A stretch of 41,773 nt of DNA, taken from assembly GCA_029257715.1 (NCBI GenBank), contig JARIAT010000024.1, positions 1 to 41,773 of the forward strand, given 5' to 3'. The position numbers were made by a program, and so were the translations under genes. Of the stretch, positions 1 through 7,822 are shown piece by piece. Position 1 is the first letter of the stretch. Every line of letters starts with the position of its first letter. The notes under the pieces are model-generated. The model searched no databases and was not told the DNA's origin. It worked only from the letters and a program-made list of their open reading frames with translations. The stretch comes from Faecousia sp. (lineage in GTDB: Bacteria > Bacillota > Clostridia > Oscillospirales > Oscillospiraceae).

Positions 1-1
1 T

Positions 2-202
2 TCACTCAAAAATGAAGATTTCTTCAATGGGGGCTTCCACCGCTCGTGAAATATCAATCGCCAGTTTTAGGGATGGATTATACTGTGCTTTTTCCAGACG
101 CATAATGGTTTCTCTGCGGACTCCAACCATTTCTGCCAGCTGCTCCTGTGTCAAATCCTTTAATTGCCGATACTTTTTCAATCTGCATTCAAACTCTGCC
201 AT
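2..202 (-). CDS. XRE-family HTH regulator, compact (66 aa)
   Basis: A 66-residue protein that is almost entirely one helix-turn-helix domain of the Cro/C1 (XRE) type. The helix pair [21 protein letters not shown] (about residues 17-37) followed by [22 protein letters not shown] is the standard pattern of YgzD/YozG-like regulators. There is no effector domain, so it probably acts as a small dimeric DNA-binding switch. Its ATG lies 3 nt after the stop of the DUF3796 gene on the same strand, and its ribosome site lies inside that gene's end, so the two are one translation unit. This pairing of a small XRE protein with an integral membrane protein is common in Firmicutes. The stop codon is at the left edge, so the gene is complete. 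Targets are unknown. Confidence 0.9.
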   Translation of the reverse strand: MAEFECRLKKYRQLKDLTQEQLAEMVGVRRETIMRLEKAQYNPSLKLAIDISRAVEAPIEEIFIFE

Positions 203-205
203 ACC

Positions 206-619
206 TCAATCCTCGCTTTCAACCACATGGTCATCATGGTCATAGCGATAAAGCAGATATTCAGAGAGAAACATTCTTAATGCAAGGGCAAGTGATAAGG
301 CTATGATGACCCCAATCAATGTGTAGTCAAGGCTGCCGAACAATTTTCCCTGACAGAGAATGAGCAATACCAGAAAAATAACCGATAGCGCAATGTTGGA
401 CGCTTTCAAATTTGCTCTCGCCGCATTTTCACGGAACCTCTCATCCATAAAGGTTCCTGACATTTTCCCTTCATAGTAAAATCCAAAGAAGCCGAAGAAC
501 AGGAAAAATGCAAACGGGAAAACGCTTCCATCCATAGAATATGTCCAAAAGCCGCCGAATCCCAAAAAACCGAAAAAGCCCAAGAATCCCAGCTTCGGAA
601 TACGGCGCCGCAGCCACAC
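206..619 (-). CDS. DUF3796-like integral membrane protein
   Basis: A 137-residue hydrophobic protein. The N-terminal half is a Phe/Gly/Leu-rich stretch with repeated GFLGFFGF units (about residues 11-55). A short soluble loop with MDERFRENAARAN follows, then two more predicted membrane segments (about 75-92 and 98-114). The GFLGF repeat and the 'RENAARA' loop match my memory of DUF3796. Its function is unknown; partner genes are usually small XRE regulators, as here (the next gene starts 3 nt downstream). The start shown is GTG with only a weak upstream AGG, so the exact N-terminus is uncertain. A reading frame from 692 to 471 on the same strand overlaps it out of frame and is probably not translated. 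Confidence 0.7.
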   Translation of the reverse strand: MWLRRRIPKLGFLGFFGFLGFGGFWTYSMDGSVFPFAFFLFFGFFGFYYEGKMSGTFMDERFRENAARANLKASNIALSVIFLVLLILCQGKLFGSLDYTLIGVIIALSLALALRMFLSEYLLYRYDHDDHVVESED

Positions 620-789
620 CGAAATTTGGATACCTAGCCAACAAAATCCCTGTATTTTCGATCACATTCACACTATATTTCTTCCCTTCCATTCGGTATA
701 ATAACCCTGCTTTCTATCACGGTCGTCAGCACCTGCTTTCTGAACATCGGCTGTTATGAGCGAATCTATATAGAAATGAAGGTGGTTTT

Positions 790-2964
790 ATGAATGCCTC
801 TGCGATTTCTCATCAGGAAATCATCCAGCGGCTCAAAACCTATTATCCAGAATGTGAACTGACACAGCTGCCAAATGAGCTTGTCATCCGGCACCCAATG
901 GGACACATACAAGTCCGCGGCTCCCATGTTTCCTTTTTTGCGCTGGGAGAATCCCTCGGAGATTTGGATTTTGAAACCGAAGATGAACAATACAAAGGAA
1001 TTGAATCCTTTCTCCTGACGCTGAATCACGAACAGGAAAAATGCAATCCAACTTTTATCAAATCTCTGAAAAATGCAGAAAAGCGCAGCCGAAGGGCTCT
1101 GATTGCCGGATGCGGCATCATGATGCTGTCCATCTTTGGCTATTATCTGTGTGAACTTCCTGCCCTGCTGCTGATCGCAATTGTATTTCCGATTCTCTCC
1201 ACAGCCTCTCTGCGATTTGTCCGAAAACACAGCTTCCGGCAGGATTGGGTTTGCCCCCACTGCGGAACGCCGCTTCCCTTGGATTCAAAAGAGTGGATTC
1301 CGAAGATGACCTGCACAGCCCGCTGTCCTGCCTGCGGTAAAAACCTTCTGAGTCAGGAGCAGATCGAAAATCTGCGAAAGGAACTATCCACGCCTCAGCC
1401 CTCCGGCGAGGAATCCCCCTCTGATGCGGAATCTTCCCCTTCCGCAAAACCATTCACCGATACACGATCCACCGCAGGAAAGCAGCCGCCTTCCAAAAAA
1501 GTCGGCGTCCTTGCCTGTAAGGGCTTTGGAATCTCGCTGCTCCTGTTTGTTTTGATTTTCGGGGCGCTCATGTTTGTGGATATTGATCTTGTCCCCATCC
1601 CCATAACCGCTATCAACGTCACGGCATTGCTGCTGACCGCCGCCGCAGCTGCTGTACTGCTGTCGAAAGACTCGCCAGCTTTGGAGCGCACTGTGCTTCC
1701 CATCATCACCGTCCGAGAACGCCGATGGATTTCCTGGCTTGGAATTTTTATCGGCGTCTTCGGAATGCTGATGCTGTTTTGTTCCTTTCTTTTTTCCTCT
1801 CCCCCGTTCTCTTTGGGATATGTGATTTTATTTTCCGTGATTGGCCTGGCAAATATCTGGCTTGGCTGTGCGATGCTGCTGGCTCGTAAAAATCGGTCAC
1901 TGCTGATTGATCGGACACAGATCGTATACACCACAACCTTTGGAAATTCAAAAAATTACGCACTTGCACAGATCTCTTCGGTGCGCATCCGAGGAAATGG
2001 CACCATTTCCTTCTTCAGTTCGGAAAAGAAAAAGCTTTTTTCCATTGAGCGCAATATGTCCGGCGTCAGCGAGGTGATCGACTGGATCGTCGATCAGCAG
2101 CTTGACATCAATGTTCCTAAATCCGTAGAAGCCCAGATGGAAGAAAACTCCCGACAGCCTGTTTCCTGGAGTTCGGAATACCGCACGGCCCTGCACGATC
2201 ATCTCCCTGCCATTCGCATAGGGCTGATTCTTGTCACGATCCTGCTGATTCTTGGAAGTGTCGTTCCCTTTGCACTCTATCTGGTTTCGGTTTTGAAAAC
2301 CAAACCTGCTATCTACCTCACCGCATTTTCCACTTTGCCCATCATCCTCTACTACATTGCGTTTGCTCCGGTATTCCTGACCGGCAAGACACCTGCCGGC
2401 GCATCTGAGGAATGGAAAGCCATGCACATCAAATTCCCCTCAATGCTTATGCTTTTATGTGGACTGCTGATTACCGGGCAATTTGAGTACTTTTGGTCAA
2501 AGTATACTCTGATCATTGCAGATATCTGGCCCTATCTGCTCTTATGGGCAGGCTTGTCTGCCGTATTGATCATTGCATTCTGGAAGCGCACCCCAAAACG
2601 GATGCGCAAACACGATGAATTCATTTTGCTTCTATTGGGACTTGCACTCATCAGCTATTCCCTTTCGTATGGCTTTACACTGGCTGTCTCCGGCCCACCG
2701 AAACACTACCCTGCGGAAATTGTGGAGCGGCATGAGCCGATAGAGGGAAAAAAGGACGACGATTTTTCTTTGACCGTTCTGCTTGATGACGGAAGTACTG
2801 TATCGATCGATGTTTCTGAGCAGGTCTATCACCTGCAGGAATACGGCGTGGATTTTGTTGTCTGCCAAAAAGACAATTTTATGGGGATTCGAATGGTGCG
2901 GCTCCATCTGCCTGAGGGAACCGATCTCTCTTCCCTGCTGACCGCAGATCATTCTGTGCCATAG
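790..2964 (+). CDS. Large multi-pass membrane protein with zinc ribbon, function unknown
   Basis: A 724-residue protein I do not recognise as a named family. Visible order: a soluble N-terminus (1-100); a hydrophobic pair (about 103-140); a zinc-ribbon-like site with CPHC (155-158) and CPAC (179-182); a low-complexity Ser/Pro linker (about 195-230); and two blocks of membrane segments (about 240-375). Then comes a soluble section (about 380-440) with alternating strands and a final helix, reminiscent of bacterial PH-like domains. More membrane segments (about 475-640) and a soluble C-terminal tail of about 80 residues follow. The ATG is preceded by AAGGTGG. It is followed 44 nt later by another membrane protein gene on the same strand, so the two probably form one transcript. 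The PH-like reading is an inference from pattern only. Confidence 0.75.
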   Translation: MNASAISHQEIIQRLKTYYPECELTQLPNELVIRHPMGHIQVRGSHVSFFALGESLGDLDFETEDEQYKGIESFLLTLNHEQEKCNPTFIKSLKNAEKRSRRALIAGCGIMMLSIFGYYLCELPALLLIAIVFPILSTASLRFVRKHSFRQDWVCPHCGTPLPLDSKEWIPKMTCTARCPACGKNLLSQEQIENLRKELSTPQPSGEESPSDAESSPSAKPFTDTRSTAGKQPPSKKVGVLACKGFGISLLLFVLIFGALMFVDIDLVPIPITAINVTALLLTAAAAAVLLSKDSPALERTVLPIITVRERRWISWLGIFIGVFGMLMLFCSFLFSSPPFSLGYVILFSVIGLANIWLGCAMLLARKNRSLLIDRTQIVYTTTFGNSKNYALAQISSVRIRGNGTISFFSSEKKKLFSIERNMSGVSEVIDWIVDQQLDINVPKSVEAQMEENSRQPVSWSSEYRTALHDHLPAIRIGLILVTILLILGSVVPFALYLVSVLKTKPAIYLTAFSTLPIILYYIAFAPVFLTGKTPAGASEEWKAMHIKFPSMLMLLCGLLITGQFEYFWSKYTLIIADIWPYLLLWAGLSAVLIIAFWKRTPKRMRKHDEFILLLLGLALISYSLSYGFTLAVSGPPKHYPAEIVERHEPIEGKKDDDFSLTVLLDDGSTVSIDVSEQVYHLQEYGVDFVVCQKDNFMGIRMVRLHLPEGTDLSSLLTADHSVP

Positions 2965-3008
2965 CCGGACTTCCGTAAAAATAATTATAAAAAATGGAGA
3001 AATATCCT

Positions 3009-3542
3009 ATGACACAGTCAAAAAGACGGCGAACCGCCTATGACGATTCCCTTTTTCGTATTTTCCTCTGGTCCGGTTTTGATGTACTCATCTGCTTGCT
3101 GTCTGCGTGCGGACTCATTGCACTGATTGCACATTTCTCCCATCGGATGACCAAAGACATTCAGAATCTGATAATCTGGTGTTTTGTCCTGACCCTTCCG
3201 CTTTCTTATTTCATGCCGCTGGTCAGCCTGCTGAAAGCCCGGAAGCAGGAACGGATTCTCGGAATATTCTGGAAGGATCGCACGGATTCCCACCGTCCCG
3301 TTTGCGACAGAGACTGGTTTTTGTCCTTTGATCTCGGTGGATTCCTTCTCTGCCACCGCAGCTATATCCAAGAAATTCTCGGCTTTCGGGAAGTAGAACA
3401 GACCACCTCCAATGGCCGAAGCACAACTTACTATGTGGTATGCAGAAACATCCAAGGGAAAACATGCAAATTCAAATTTTCTTCTTTGGATACGCAGAAT
3501 AATTTTCTGCAATGGTATGGCCGCCATCCTGTAGAACCATAA
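3009..3542 (+). CDS. Membrane-anchored protein with soluble C-terminal domain, unknown
   Basis: About 177 residues. I place the start at the ATG at 3009 because a GGAGA ribosome site sits 9 nt upstream; the earlier in-frame ATG at 2994 overlaps that site. The protein has a basic N-terminus, two membrane segments (about residues 15-45 and 55-75), then a soluble domain of about 100 residues. That domain has strand-like segments and a closing amphipathic helix ending NNFLQWYG, similar in layout to a PH-like membrane-associated domain. It shares this layout with the middle of the 724-residue neighbour, which suggests a common membrane assembly. No catalytic motif is visible. A strong bidirectional terminator follows about 110 nt after the stop. 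Confidence 0.72.
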   Translation: MTQSKRRRTAYDDSLFRIFLWSGFDVLICLLSACGLIALIAHFSHRMTKDIQNLIIWCFVLTLPLSYFMPLVSLLKARKQERILGIFWKDRTDSHRPVCDRDWFLSFDLGGFLLCHRSYIQEILGFREVEQTTSNGRSTTYYVVCRNIQGKTCKFKFSSLDTQNNFLQWYGRHPVEP

Positions 3543-3653
3543 TTTCTCTCCGGCGACATTCTTCCTGTCCGATCAGTGCATTTTCTGATGAATGACCGTG
3601 GAATCCCTTCGCACAGTCTTTCGCAGAACGACTTATCCAAAATGACCATAAAA

Positions 3654-3690
3654 AACAGACCTCTGCAATCTATGCAGAGGTCTGTTTCTT
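3654..3690. terminator. Bidirectional intrinsic terminator
   Basis: A perfect 14-bp inverted repeat (3654-3667 with 3673-3686, 5-nt loop) is flanked by an A-run on the left and a T-rich run on the right. It can end transcription of the membrane-protein pair on the plus strand and of the P-type ATPase operon on the minus strand. Confidence 0.9.
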
Positions 3691-3761
3691 TTCTGTTTCA
3701 ATCTGTATTCCCGAGATGCTTCCGCCCGTGTGCTCAGCCCTGGAAAGAGCCTCAGGAAAAT

Positions 3762-5873
3762 TTAATCCTTACATGCTTGCGCAAGCTGCTTCTGCTCAGG
3801 GTTGGGCAGCGCAGTCATGCTATGCAGACTGATGCCCAGCGTTGACAGATTATGCAGCGTTGCCGACGCTGCCGGCTGCAAAACGCCCACAACCCCCAGT
3901 GCAATCAGCATTCCGTTAAAGCCCAGCACAAAACGGTAGTTAGAGCGAATCCGCTTCATAAGACCCGTGGAAATCTGACGCAGACGGACAAGTTCCCACA
4001 GATTTTCACCCGAAATCGTAATATCCGCAATCTCCTGCGCAATGGCCGCACCATCGCTGATCGCAATGCCCACGTCCGCTTCTGACAGTGCCGGAGAGTC
4101 ATTGATTCCATCTCCCACCATAATCACGGTATGTCCTGCTCTGCGAAGATCTGCCACATAATTGGCCTTATCCTCCGGCAGAACCTCTGCGCAGAATTCG
4201 TCCACACCTACCTGCTTGGCGATGGTACAGGCTGTCCGCGTACTGTCTCCGGTCAGCATCACCGTCTTTTCAATGCCCATCACACGCAGGGCATTCAAAA
4301 CAGCGGCCGCCTCTTGCCGCAGTGGGTCCTCAATGCAGATGACCGCACTGAGCTGATCTCCTATTGCAAGATAGAGATGGGAATATGCGGTGGGAAGCGC
4401 ATCAAATTTCTCCTGCTCTCCCTCGGGAACCACACAATGCTCATCCTCAAAAACAAAGTGGGCACTTCCGATGAGGACACGGTCTTCCCCAACCTTGCTT
4501 GCGATCCCGTGGGCCACAATGTATTCGACCTTGGAATGATATTCCTCATGCTTCAGTCCCCGAAGCTTTGCCTCCTCCACAACGGCATTGGCCATGGAAT
4601 GGGGGAAGTGCTCCTCCAGGCAAGCCGCCAGGCGAAGCATTTCCGCTTCCTCATTTCCGCCGAACGCAATGACCTTCGCAACCTTGGGGCAGGCGTGCGT
4701 CAATGTTCCCGTCTTATCAAAAACAATGGTATCCGCCTGTGCAATTGCCTCCAGGAACTTGCCGCCTTTTACCGTGATATGTTCTTTTCCTGCTTCCCTC
4801 ATGGCAGACAGCACCGTCAGAGGCATCGCAAGCTTCAGTGCGCAGGAAAAGTCCACCATCAAAACCGACAGCGCACGGGTGACGTTTCGTGTCAGCACAT
4901 AGCTGAGGATACTTCCGGCAAAGGTATAAGGCACCAGCTTATCTGCCAGATTCGAGGCCTTACTCTCCGAGGCGGATTTCATCTGCTCCGACTGTTCAAT
5001 CATCGTAATAATCTGATCGTAGCGGCTTTGTCCGGAAGCCTGTCTGACTTCCATCACACATTCTCCCTCTTCGACAATTGTGCCGGCATACACCGGGCTG
5101 TCCAGCCGCTTCGCCACCGGCACCGATTCCCCCGTTAAGGAAGCCTGATTCACCATAACCTCCCCTTCGACAACCACGCCGTCCACGGGAATGACACCGC
5201 CTACCCGTACAACCACCTGATCGCCCACCTGAATCTGGGAAATGGGGGTCAGAATCTCGTTTCCGTCGGCCCGTAGCCACACCCGGTCTACATTGAGCGA
5301 CATGCACTGTGCCAGATCCTGAATAGATTTCTTCCGTGTCCACTCCTCCAGCAGCTCACCGATCTCCAGCAGGAACATCACAGATCCGGCTGTTGCAAAA
5401 TCTCTGCGGAAAACCGAAACGCCAATAGAGATTGCATCGAGAAGCTCCACCTTCATTTTCCGGTGGAGAATACAGTGCAGTCCCCGTCCCGCGAAGGGAA
5501 TTGCATGCCATAAAACCCGGGCGATCCGCAGCGGAGTCGGCAGGAACAATGTGCCCACACATTTGACTGCGATTTTTCCCACGAGCTTTTCCTGAAATTC
5601 CCGGTTTAATGCGCGGGTGCTTTGGGCAGGAACGGTAATACTCTGCTCTGCCTGTTCCCACGAAAATCTCCGGACCGCATCCAAAATTCCATTGCGGTCA
5701 CCTCGGTACTGTACAACAAGACATCTTGTCCGCTCATGGACTGTGACCTGTAGGACGCCGTTGACTCCCTGAAACCAAGCCTCCAGCAGATCCGCCTGCT
5801 TCAGACTCATCTGCTTTTGTGAAAACCGAAAGCGAATTCTTCCTCTGCTTTCATGTTCAATTGTTGCCTTCAT
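3762..5873 (-). CDS. P1B-type metal-transporting ATPase with atypical metal site
   Basis: A 703-residue heavy-metal P-type ATPase. Motifs in order: an N-terminal HMA-like fold (residues 1-75) starting GRIRFRF with no CxxC pair; the actuator motif TGES (247-250); a TM4 segment reading SCALKLAMP (343-351); the phosphorylation motif DKTGTLT (D386); an HFPHS motif near 422-426 in the place of the usual HP motif; and the hinge GDGINDSPAL. The family exports transition metals across the cytoplasmic membrane using ATP. The usual CPC of TM4 is replaced by a single Cys (C344) after Ser, so the metal cannot be assigned from sequence; Mn, Zn, Fe or Cu remain open. GGAGG lies 6 nt before the ATG. It is the last gene of a three-gene unit with a DUF6110 protein and a 26-residue membrane peptide. 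A terminator-like hairpin lies just before its start. Confidence 0.92.
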   Translation of the reverse strand: MKATIEHESRGRIRFRFSQKQMSLKQADLLEAWFQGVNGVLQVTVHERTRCLVVQYRGDRNGILDAVRRFSWEQAEQSITVPAQSTRALNREFQEKLVGKIAVKCVGTLFLPTPLRIARVLWHAIPFAGRGLHCILHRKMKVELLDAISIGVSVFRRDFATAGSVMFLLEIGELLEEWTRKKSIQDLAQCMSLNVDRVWLRADGNEILTPISQIQVGDQVVVRVGGVIPVDGVVVEGEVMVNQASLTGESVPVAKRLDSPVYAGTIVEEGECVMEVRQASGQSRYDQIITMIEQSEQMKSASESKASNLADKLVPYTFAGSILSYVLTRNVTRALSVLMVDFSCALKLAMPLTVLSAMREAGKEHITVKGGKFLEAIAQADTIVFDKTGTLTHACPKVAKVIAFGGNEEAEMLRLAACLEEHFPHSMANAVVEEAKLRGLKHEEYHSKVEYIVAHGIASKVGEDRVLIGSAHFVFEDEHCVVPEGEQEKFDALPTAYSHLYLAIGDQLSAVICIEDPLRQEAAAVLNALRVMGIEKTVMLTGDSTRTACTIAKQVGVDEFCAEVLPEDKANYVADLRRAGHTVIMVGDGINDSPALSEADVGIAISDGAAIAQEIADITISGENLWELVRLRQISTGLMKRIRSNYRFVLGFNGMLIALGVVGVLQPAASATLHNLSTLGISLHSMTALPNPEQKQLAQACKD

Positions 5874-5886
5874 CTAAATCCTCCAT

Positions 5887-5914
5887 AAAAAAGGAGCCGC
5901 AACTGCGACTCCTT
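5887..5914 (-). terminator. Intercistronic terminator/attenuator before the P-type ATPase
   Basis: On the minus strand an 11-bp stem with one mismatch (5891-5901 with 5904-5914) is followed directly by TTTTTT. It lies between the DUF6110 stop and the ATPase ribosome site. It should reduce read-through, so the upstream small proteins would be made in excess over the ATPase. No competing antiterminator helix is obvious by eye. Confidence 0.7.
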
Positions 5915-5927
5915 TCCTGCATACTAT

Positions 5928-6209
5928 TTATTCTTCCTCGCAGGTGCAGTCGCAAACCTGAGCAGCCTCCTGCTCCGCTGCCTCTTTCGCTGCACGCTCC
6001 TCGTTGAGATCCTTTGCAGCAGCCAGGATATCGTCCGCATTTTCCTGAACAGTGGTAACCGTCTCCATGACGGAATCCTTCATCCGCAGGCCGGCTGCGG
6101 TAATGTGGGTGTAAACCTTCTTCGCATCCTTGCTGGTCAGCAGCTTGATGCCCACGGAGCCAAACAAAGCGCCTCCTACAAAGCAGGCTGTTTTCGTATA
6201 TTTATGCAT
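5928..6209 (-). CDS. DUF6110 family protein, PacL-like metal-ATPase partner
   Basis: A 93-residue protein with a short N-terminus, one Gly-rich membrane segment (about residues 8-25), and a conserved SKDAKKVYTH patch. A long amphipathic helix (about 35-78, with GLRMKDSVMETV) leads to an acidic tail ending CDCTCEEE. It matches what I know of DUF6110 proteins, which sit next to P1B ATPases in Clostridia. The layout (membrane anchor, long helix with a GLR motif, metal-ligand-rich C-terminus) resembles the mycobacterial PacL/DUF1490 proteins that scaffold P1B ATPases and bind metal. Homology is my inference. Three cysteines plus acidic residues in the tail could hand metal to the ATPase. AAAGGA precedes the ATG. 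It is the second gene of the unit. Confidence 0.85.
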   Translation of the reverse strand: MHKYTKTACFVGGALFGSVGIKLLTSKDAKKVYTHITAAGLRMKDSVMETVTTVQENADDILAAAKDLNEERAAKEAAEQEAAQVCDCTCEEE

Positions 6210-6235
6210 AACAATCTTTCCTTTCTTCTATGCGT

Positions 6236-6316
6236 TTATTTGTGCTTATATCCAGTAATCATCACCATAATCATACAAATGACAGCGCCCCAAGCCCAAA
6301 AACGATGCTGCTTCAT
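6236..6316 (-). CDS. 26-residue single-span membrane peptide
   Basis: A very short ORF with an excellent ribosome site (GGAGGG, 6 nt before the ATG). It encodes 26 residues: a basic start (MKQHRFWAWG), a hydrophobic middle containing Val/Ile/Cys/Met, and a basic end (GYKHK). This is the form of a single-pass membrane peptide. It is the first ORF after a strong promoter and lies 26 nt before the DUF6110 gene, so it is the lead gene of the metal-ATPase operon. From memory, similar short peptides with HRFWA and TGYK ends occur near DUF6110 genes; I cannot confirm this here. A role as a small subunit of the ATPase complex is inference. Confidence 0.75.
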   Translation of the reverse strand: MKQHRFWAWGAVICMIMVMITGYKHK

Positions 6317-6379
6317 GACAATCCCTCCTTTGTATCAAACCTTACGGCAATTTACTTTAATTCCCAGTTTTATTTTCAT

Positions 6380-6409
6380 ATTATACCACAACGAATCATG
6401 GTTTGGCAA
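6380..6409 (-). promoter_or_regulatory. Promoter of metal-ATPase operon
   Basis: On the minus strand TTGCCA (6404-6409) is followed after 18 nt by TATAAT (6380-6385), with a TG just upstream of the -10. No clear metal-repressor palindrome is visible around it. Confidence 0.8.
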
Positions 6410-6483
6410 GGCTAATAATACCTACCCCCGAAATTTGTCTGATCTGAAGCACCTGAAAATTCTGCATGCAGTTCTTGTTCAAA

Positions 6484-7092
6484 TCAGCCCTCCGGAAAAT
6501 CCTTTCTACGGAATCGGAAATCGCATTTTTCTCCGCCTTCTGCCAAGGTTGTCGTCCGCTCCAGAGTAAGGCCCATGATCTGCGCAAAGAGGTAGTCGAT
6601 CTGACACAGATATTTTGCCAGGTCTCTGCATCCTTCGTCCTGACACAGCTTGCAGATGCCGCACTCCCAATAGTCATATCCCAGATCAAAGGCTCCATTT
6701 CCACACACCACATCCACGACCCAGTCGTTTTCATACTTCCGTAAATGGGTTTTCTCCGACCACTTCTTCTGTTTCTCCACATGTTTGGCATTGAGATTAT
6801 GCTCTGCATCTCCCAACACCACACGGAGCAGATTGCTGCGGCTCATCCCTGCTTTCATAATTTCGCTGTTTTCATCGGGGGAAAGATCGTCCATCCGATT
6901 CATGGCAATGAACCATGCTGCCATCGCATAGGCCGTCAGCAGCTGATTGGTTGATCCAATATCCTTTGCATGGTGCATAATTTTTCGGTATTCCTGATGG
7001 ATTGCCTTTCTCTGCCGAACTGAAATGCGGGGATCCTTTGTCCACCGTGAAAAGGCAATGCCACAGATTTTGATGGTAAGATTACTTTTCAT
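6484..7092 (-). CDS. L-2-amino-thiazoline-4-carboxylate hydrolase-like protein
   Basis: 202 residues. The overall pattern matches the ATC-hydrolase-like family (PF14196): an N-terminal helical half, YDYWECGICKLCQDEG in the middle, a C-terminal LTLERTTTLAEGGEKCDFRF, and conserved late Cys/Asp/Phe. The founding enzyme opens the thiazoline ring on the route to L-cysteine in Pseudomonas. Most Firmicute members, including this one, have no proven substrate. Nine residues after the mid-protein Cys cluster (ECGICKLC) there is a further Cys. AAGGAG stands 5 nt before the ATG. It lies 73 nt downstream of an isoprenylcysteine-methyltransferase-like gene on the same strand, with no terminator between them, so the two are likely co-transcribed. 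Confidence 0.75.
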   Translation of the reverse strand: MKSNLTIKICGIAFSRWTKDPRISVRQRKAIHQEYRKIMHHAKDIGSTNQLLTAYAMAAWFIAMNRMDDLSPDENSEIMKAGMSRSNLLRVVLGDAEHNLNAKHVEKQKKWSEKTHLRKYENDWVVDVVCGNGAFDLGYDYWECGICKLCQDEGCRDLAKYLCQIDYLFAQIMGLTLERTTTLAEGGEKCDFRFRRKDFPEG

Positions 7093-7165
7093 ATATGCTC
7101 CTTGTATAGACTTTCATGCATGGAACGCATCACTGCGGCAGCAATGTGTGCCTTGTAGGAACCTT

Positions 7166-7657
7166 TCAGGGTTCTCGTTTCTTCGGAAACCATGGAATGC
7201 ACCGATTTACTTTTCTGCAATATTCCACATAAGCATCCCCGTAAAGCTCTGTCAGCCATTTTTCCTCTGTTTTCTTCACAAGGATTGTCATAAGTCCATA
7301 ATAAACCGGGCATAGCACAAGCAGGTACAAATTTCCATTGCAGCACAAAATCCCCCACAGAGCAAACATAATCGCCGTATAAACAGGATTTCGCACAAAG
7401 CCATAGACTCCTGTGGTAATCAGATGATTTTCCCGAATATTTTTTTGAAGCTTCATGACAATCACTGCATGAACCCACAATCCAATCCCTGCCGCAATCA
7501 ATATGATTCCCAGAATCTTTCCCCATGTCTCCCACATGGGACTGCGATACCATGGGAGCTTCTGAAAATGATCTGCGGCCAGAGCCAACCCCGTTATTAC
7601 AGCCACCGATCCGCCGTAGACCGGACCAATGCCATAAACGGAAAGATGCTTCTTCAT
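7166..7657 (-). CDS. Isoprenylcysteine/phospholipid methyltransferase-like membrane enzyme
   Basis: 163 residues with four to five membrane segments. The signature TTGVYGFVRNPVY (81-93) and the C-terminal EEKWLTELYGDAYVEY...NRCIPW (131-156) are the SAM-binding elements of the ICMT/PEMT family. The enzyme would methylate a membrane substrate using S-adenosylmethionine; bacteria make no CaaX proteins, so the substrate is unknown. AAGGAGG lies 7 nt before the ATG. It is the first gene of a unit with the ATC-hydrolase-like gene. The promoter carries a palindrome placed to block RNA polymerase, so the unit is probably repressor-controlled. Confidence 0.85.
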   Translation of the reverse strand: MKKHLSVYGIGPVYGGSVAVITGLALAADHFQKLPWYRSPMWETWGKILGIILIAAGIGLWVHAVIVMKLQKNIRENHLITTGVYGFVRNPVYTAIMFALWGILCCNGNLYLLVLCPVYYGLMTILVKKTEEKWLTELYGDAYVEYCRKVNRCIPWFPKKREP

Positions 7658-7671
7658 ATGACTGCCTCCTT

Positions 7672-7721
7672 CAGTTAGTACTATCTAACTGAATAATAGC
7701 ACACTCCATTCTTTCTTGCAA
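7672..7721 (-). promoter_or_regulatory. Promoter with overlapping palindromic operator
   Basis: On the minus strand TTGCAA (7716-7721), 17 nt, then TATTAT (7693-7698). One nt beyond the -10 lies the perfect palindrome CAGTTAG-N6-CTAACTG (7672-7691), covering the transcription start. The layout fits a TetR-, PadR- or MarR-type repressor. No such repressor gene lies next to it, so the regulator is probably encoded elsewhere. Confidence 0.8.
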
Positions 7722-7822
7722 GCATAATCATGTTATGCTGCATTCCCCGATATCTGCAAGTGCGATGATGTGAGGGAACTTCTGACGGACCGAGTCTGTC
7801 CCTTATCCAATCCGTATATACT

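Noticed and set aside
471..692. Minus-strand 73-codon frame overlapping the DUF3796 gene
   Set aside because: Most of it runs out of frame through the conserved GFLGF repeat; only the first 25 codons lie outside.
4131..5138. 335-codon plus-strand frame inside the P-type ATPase gene
   Set aside because: Antisense of a gene with all P-type motifs; no domain and no ribosome site.
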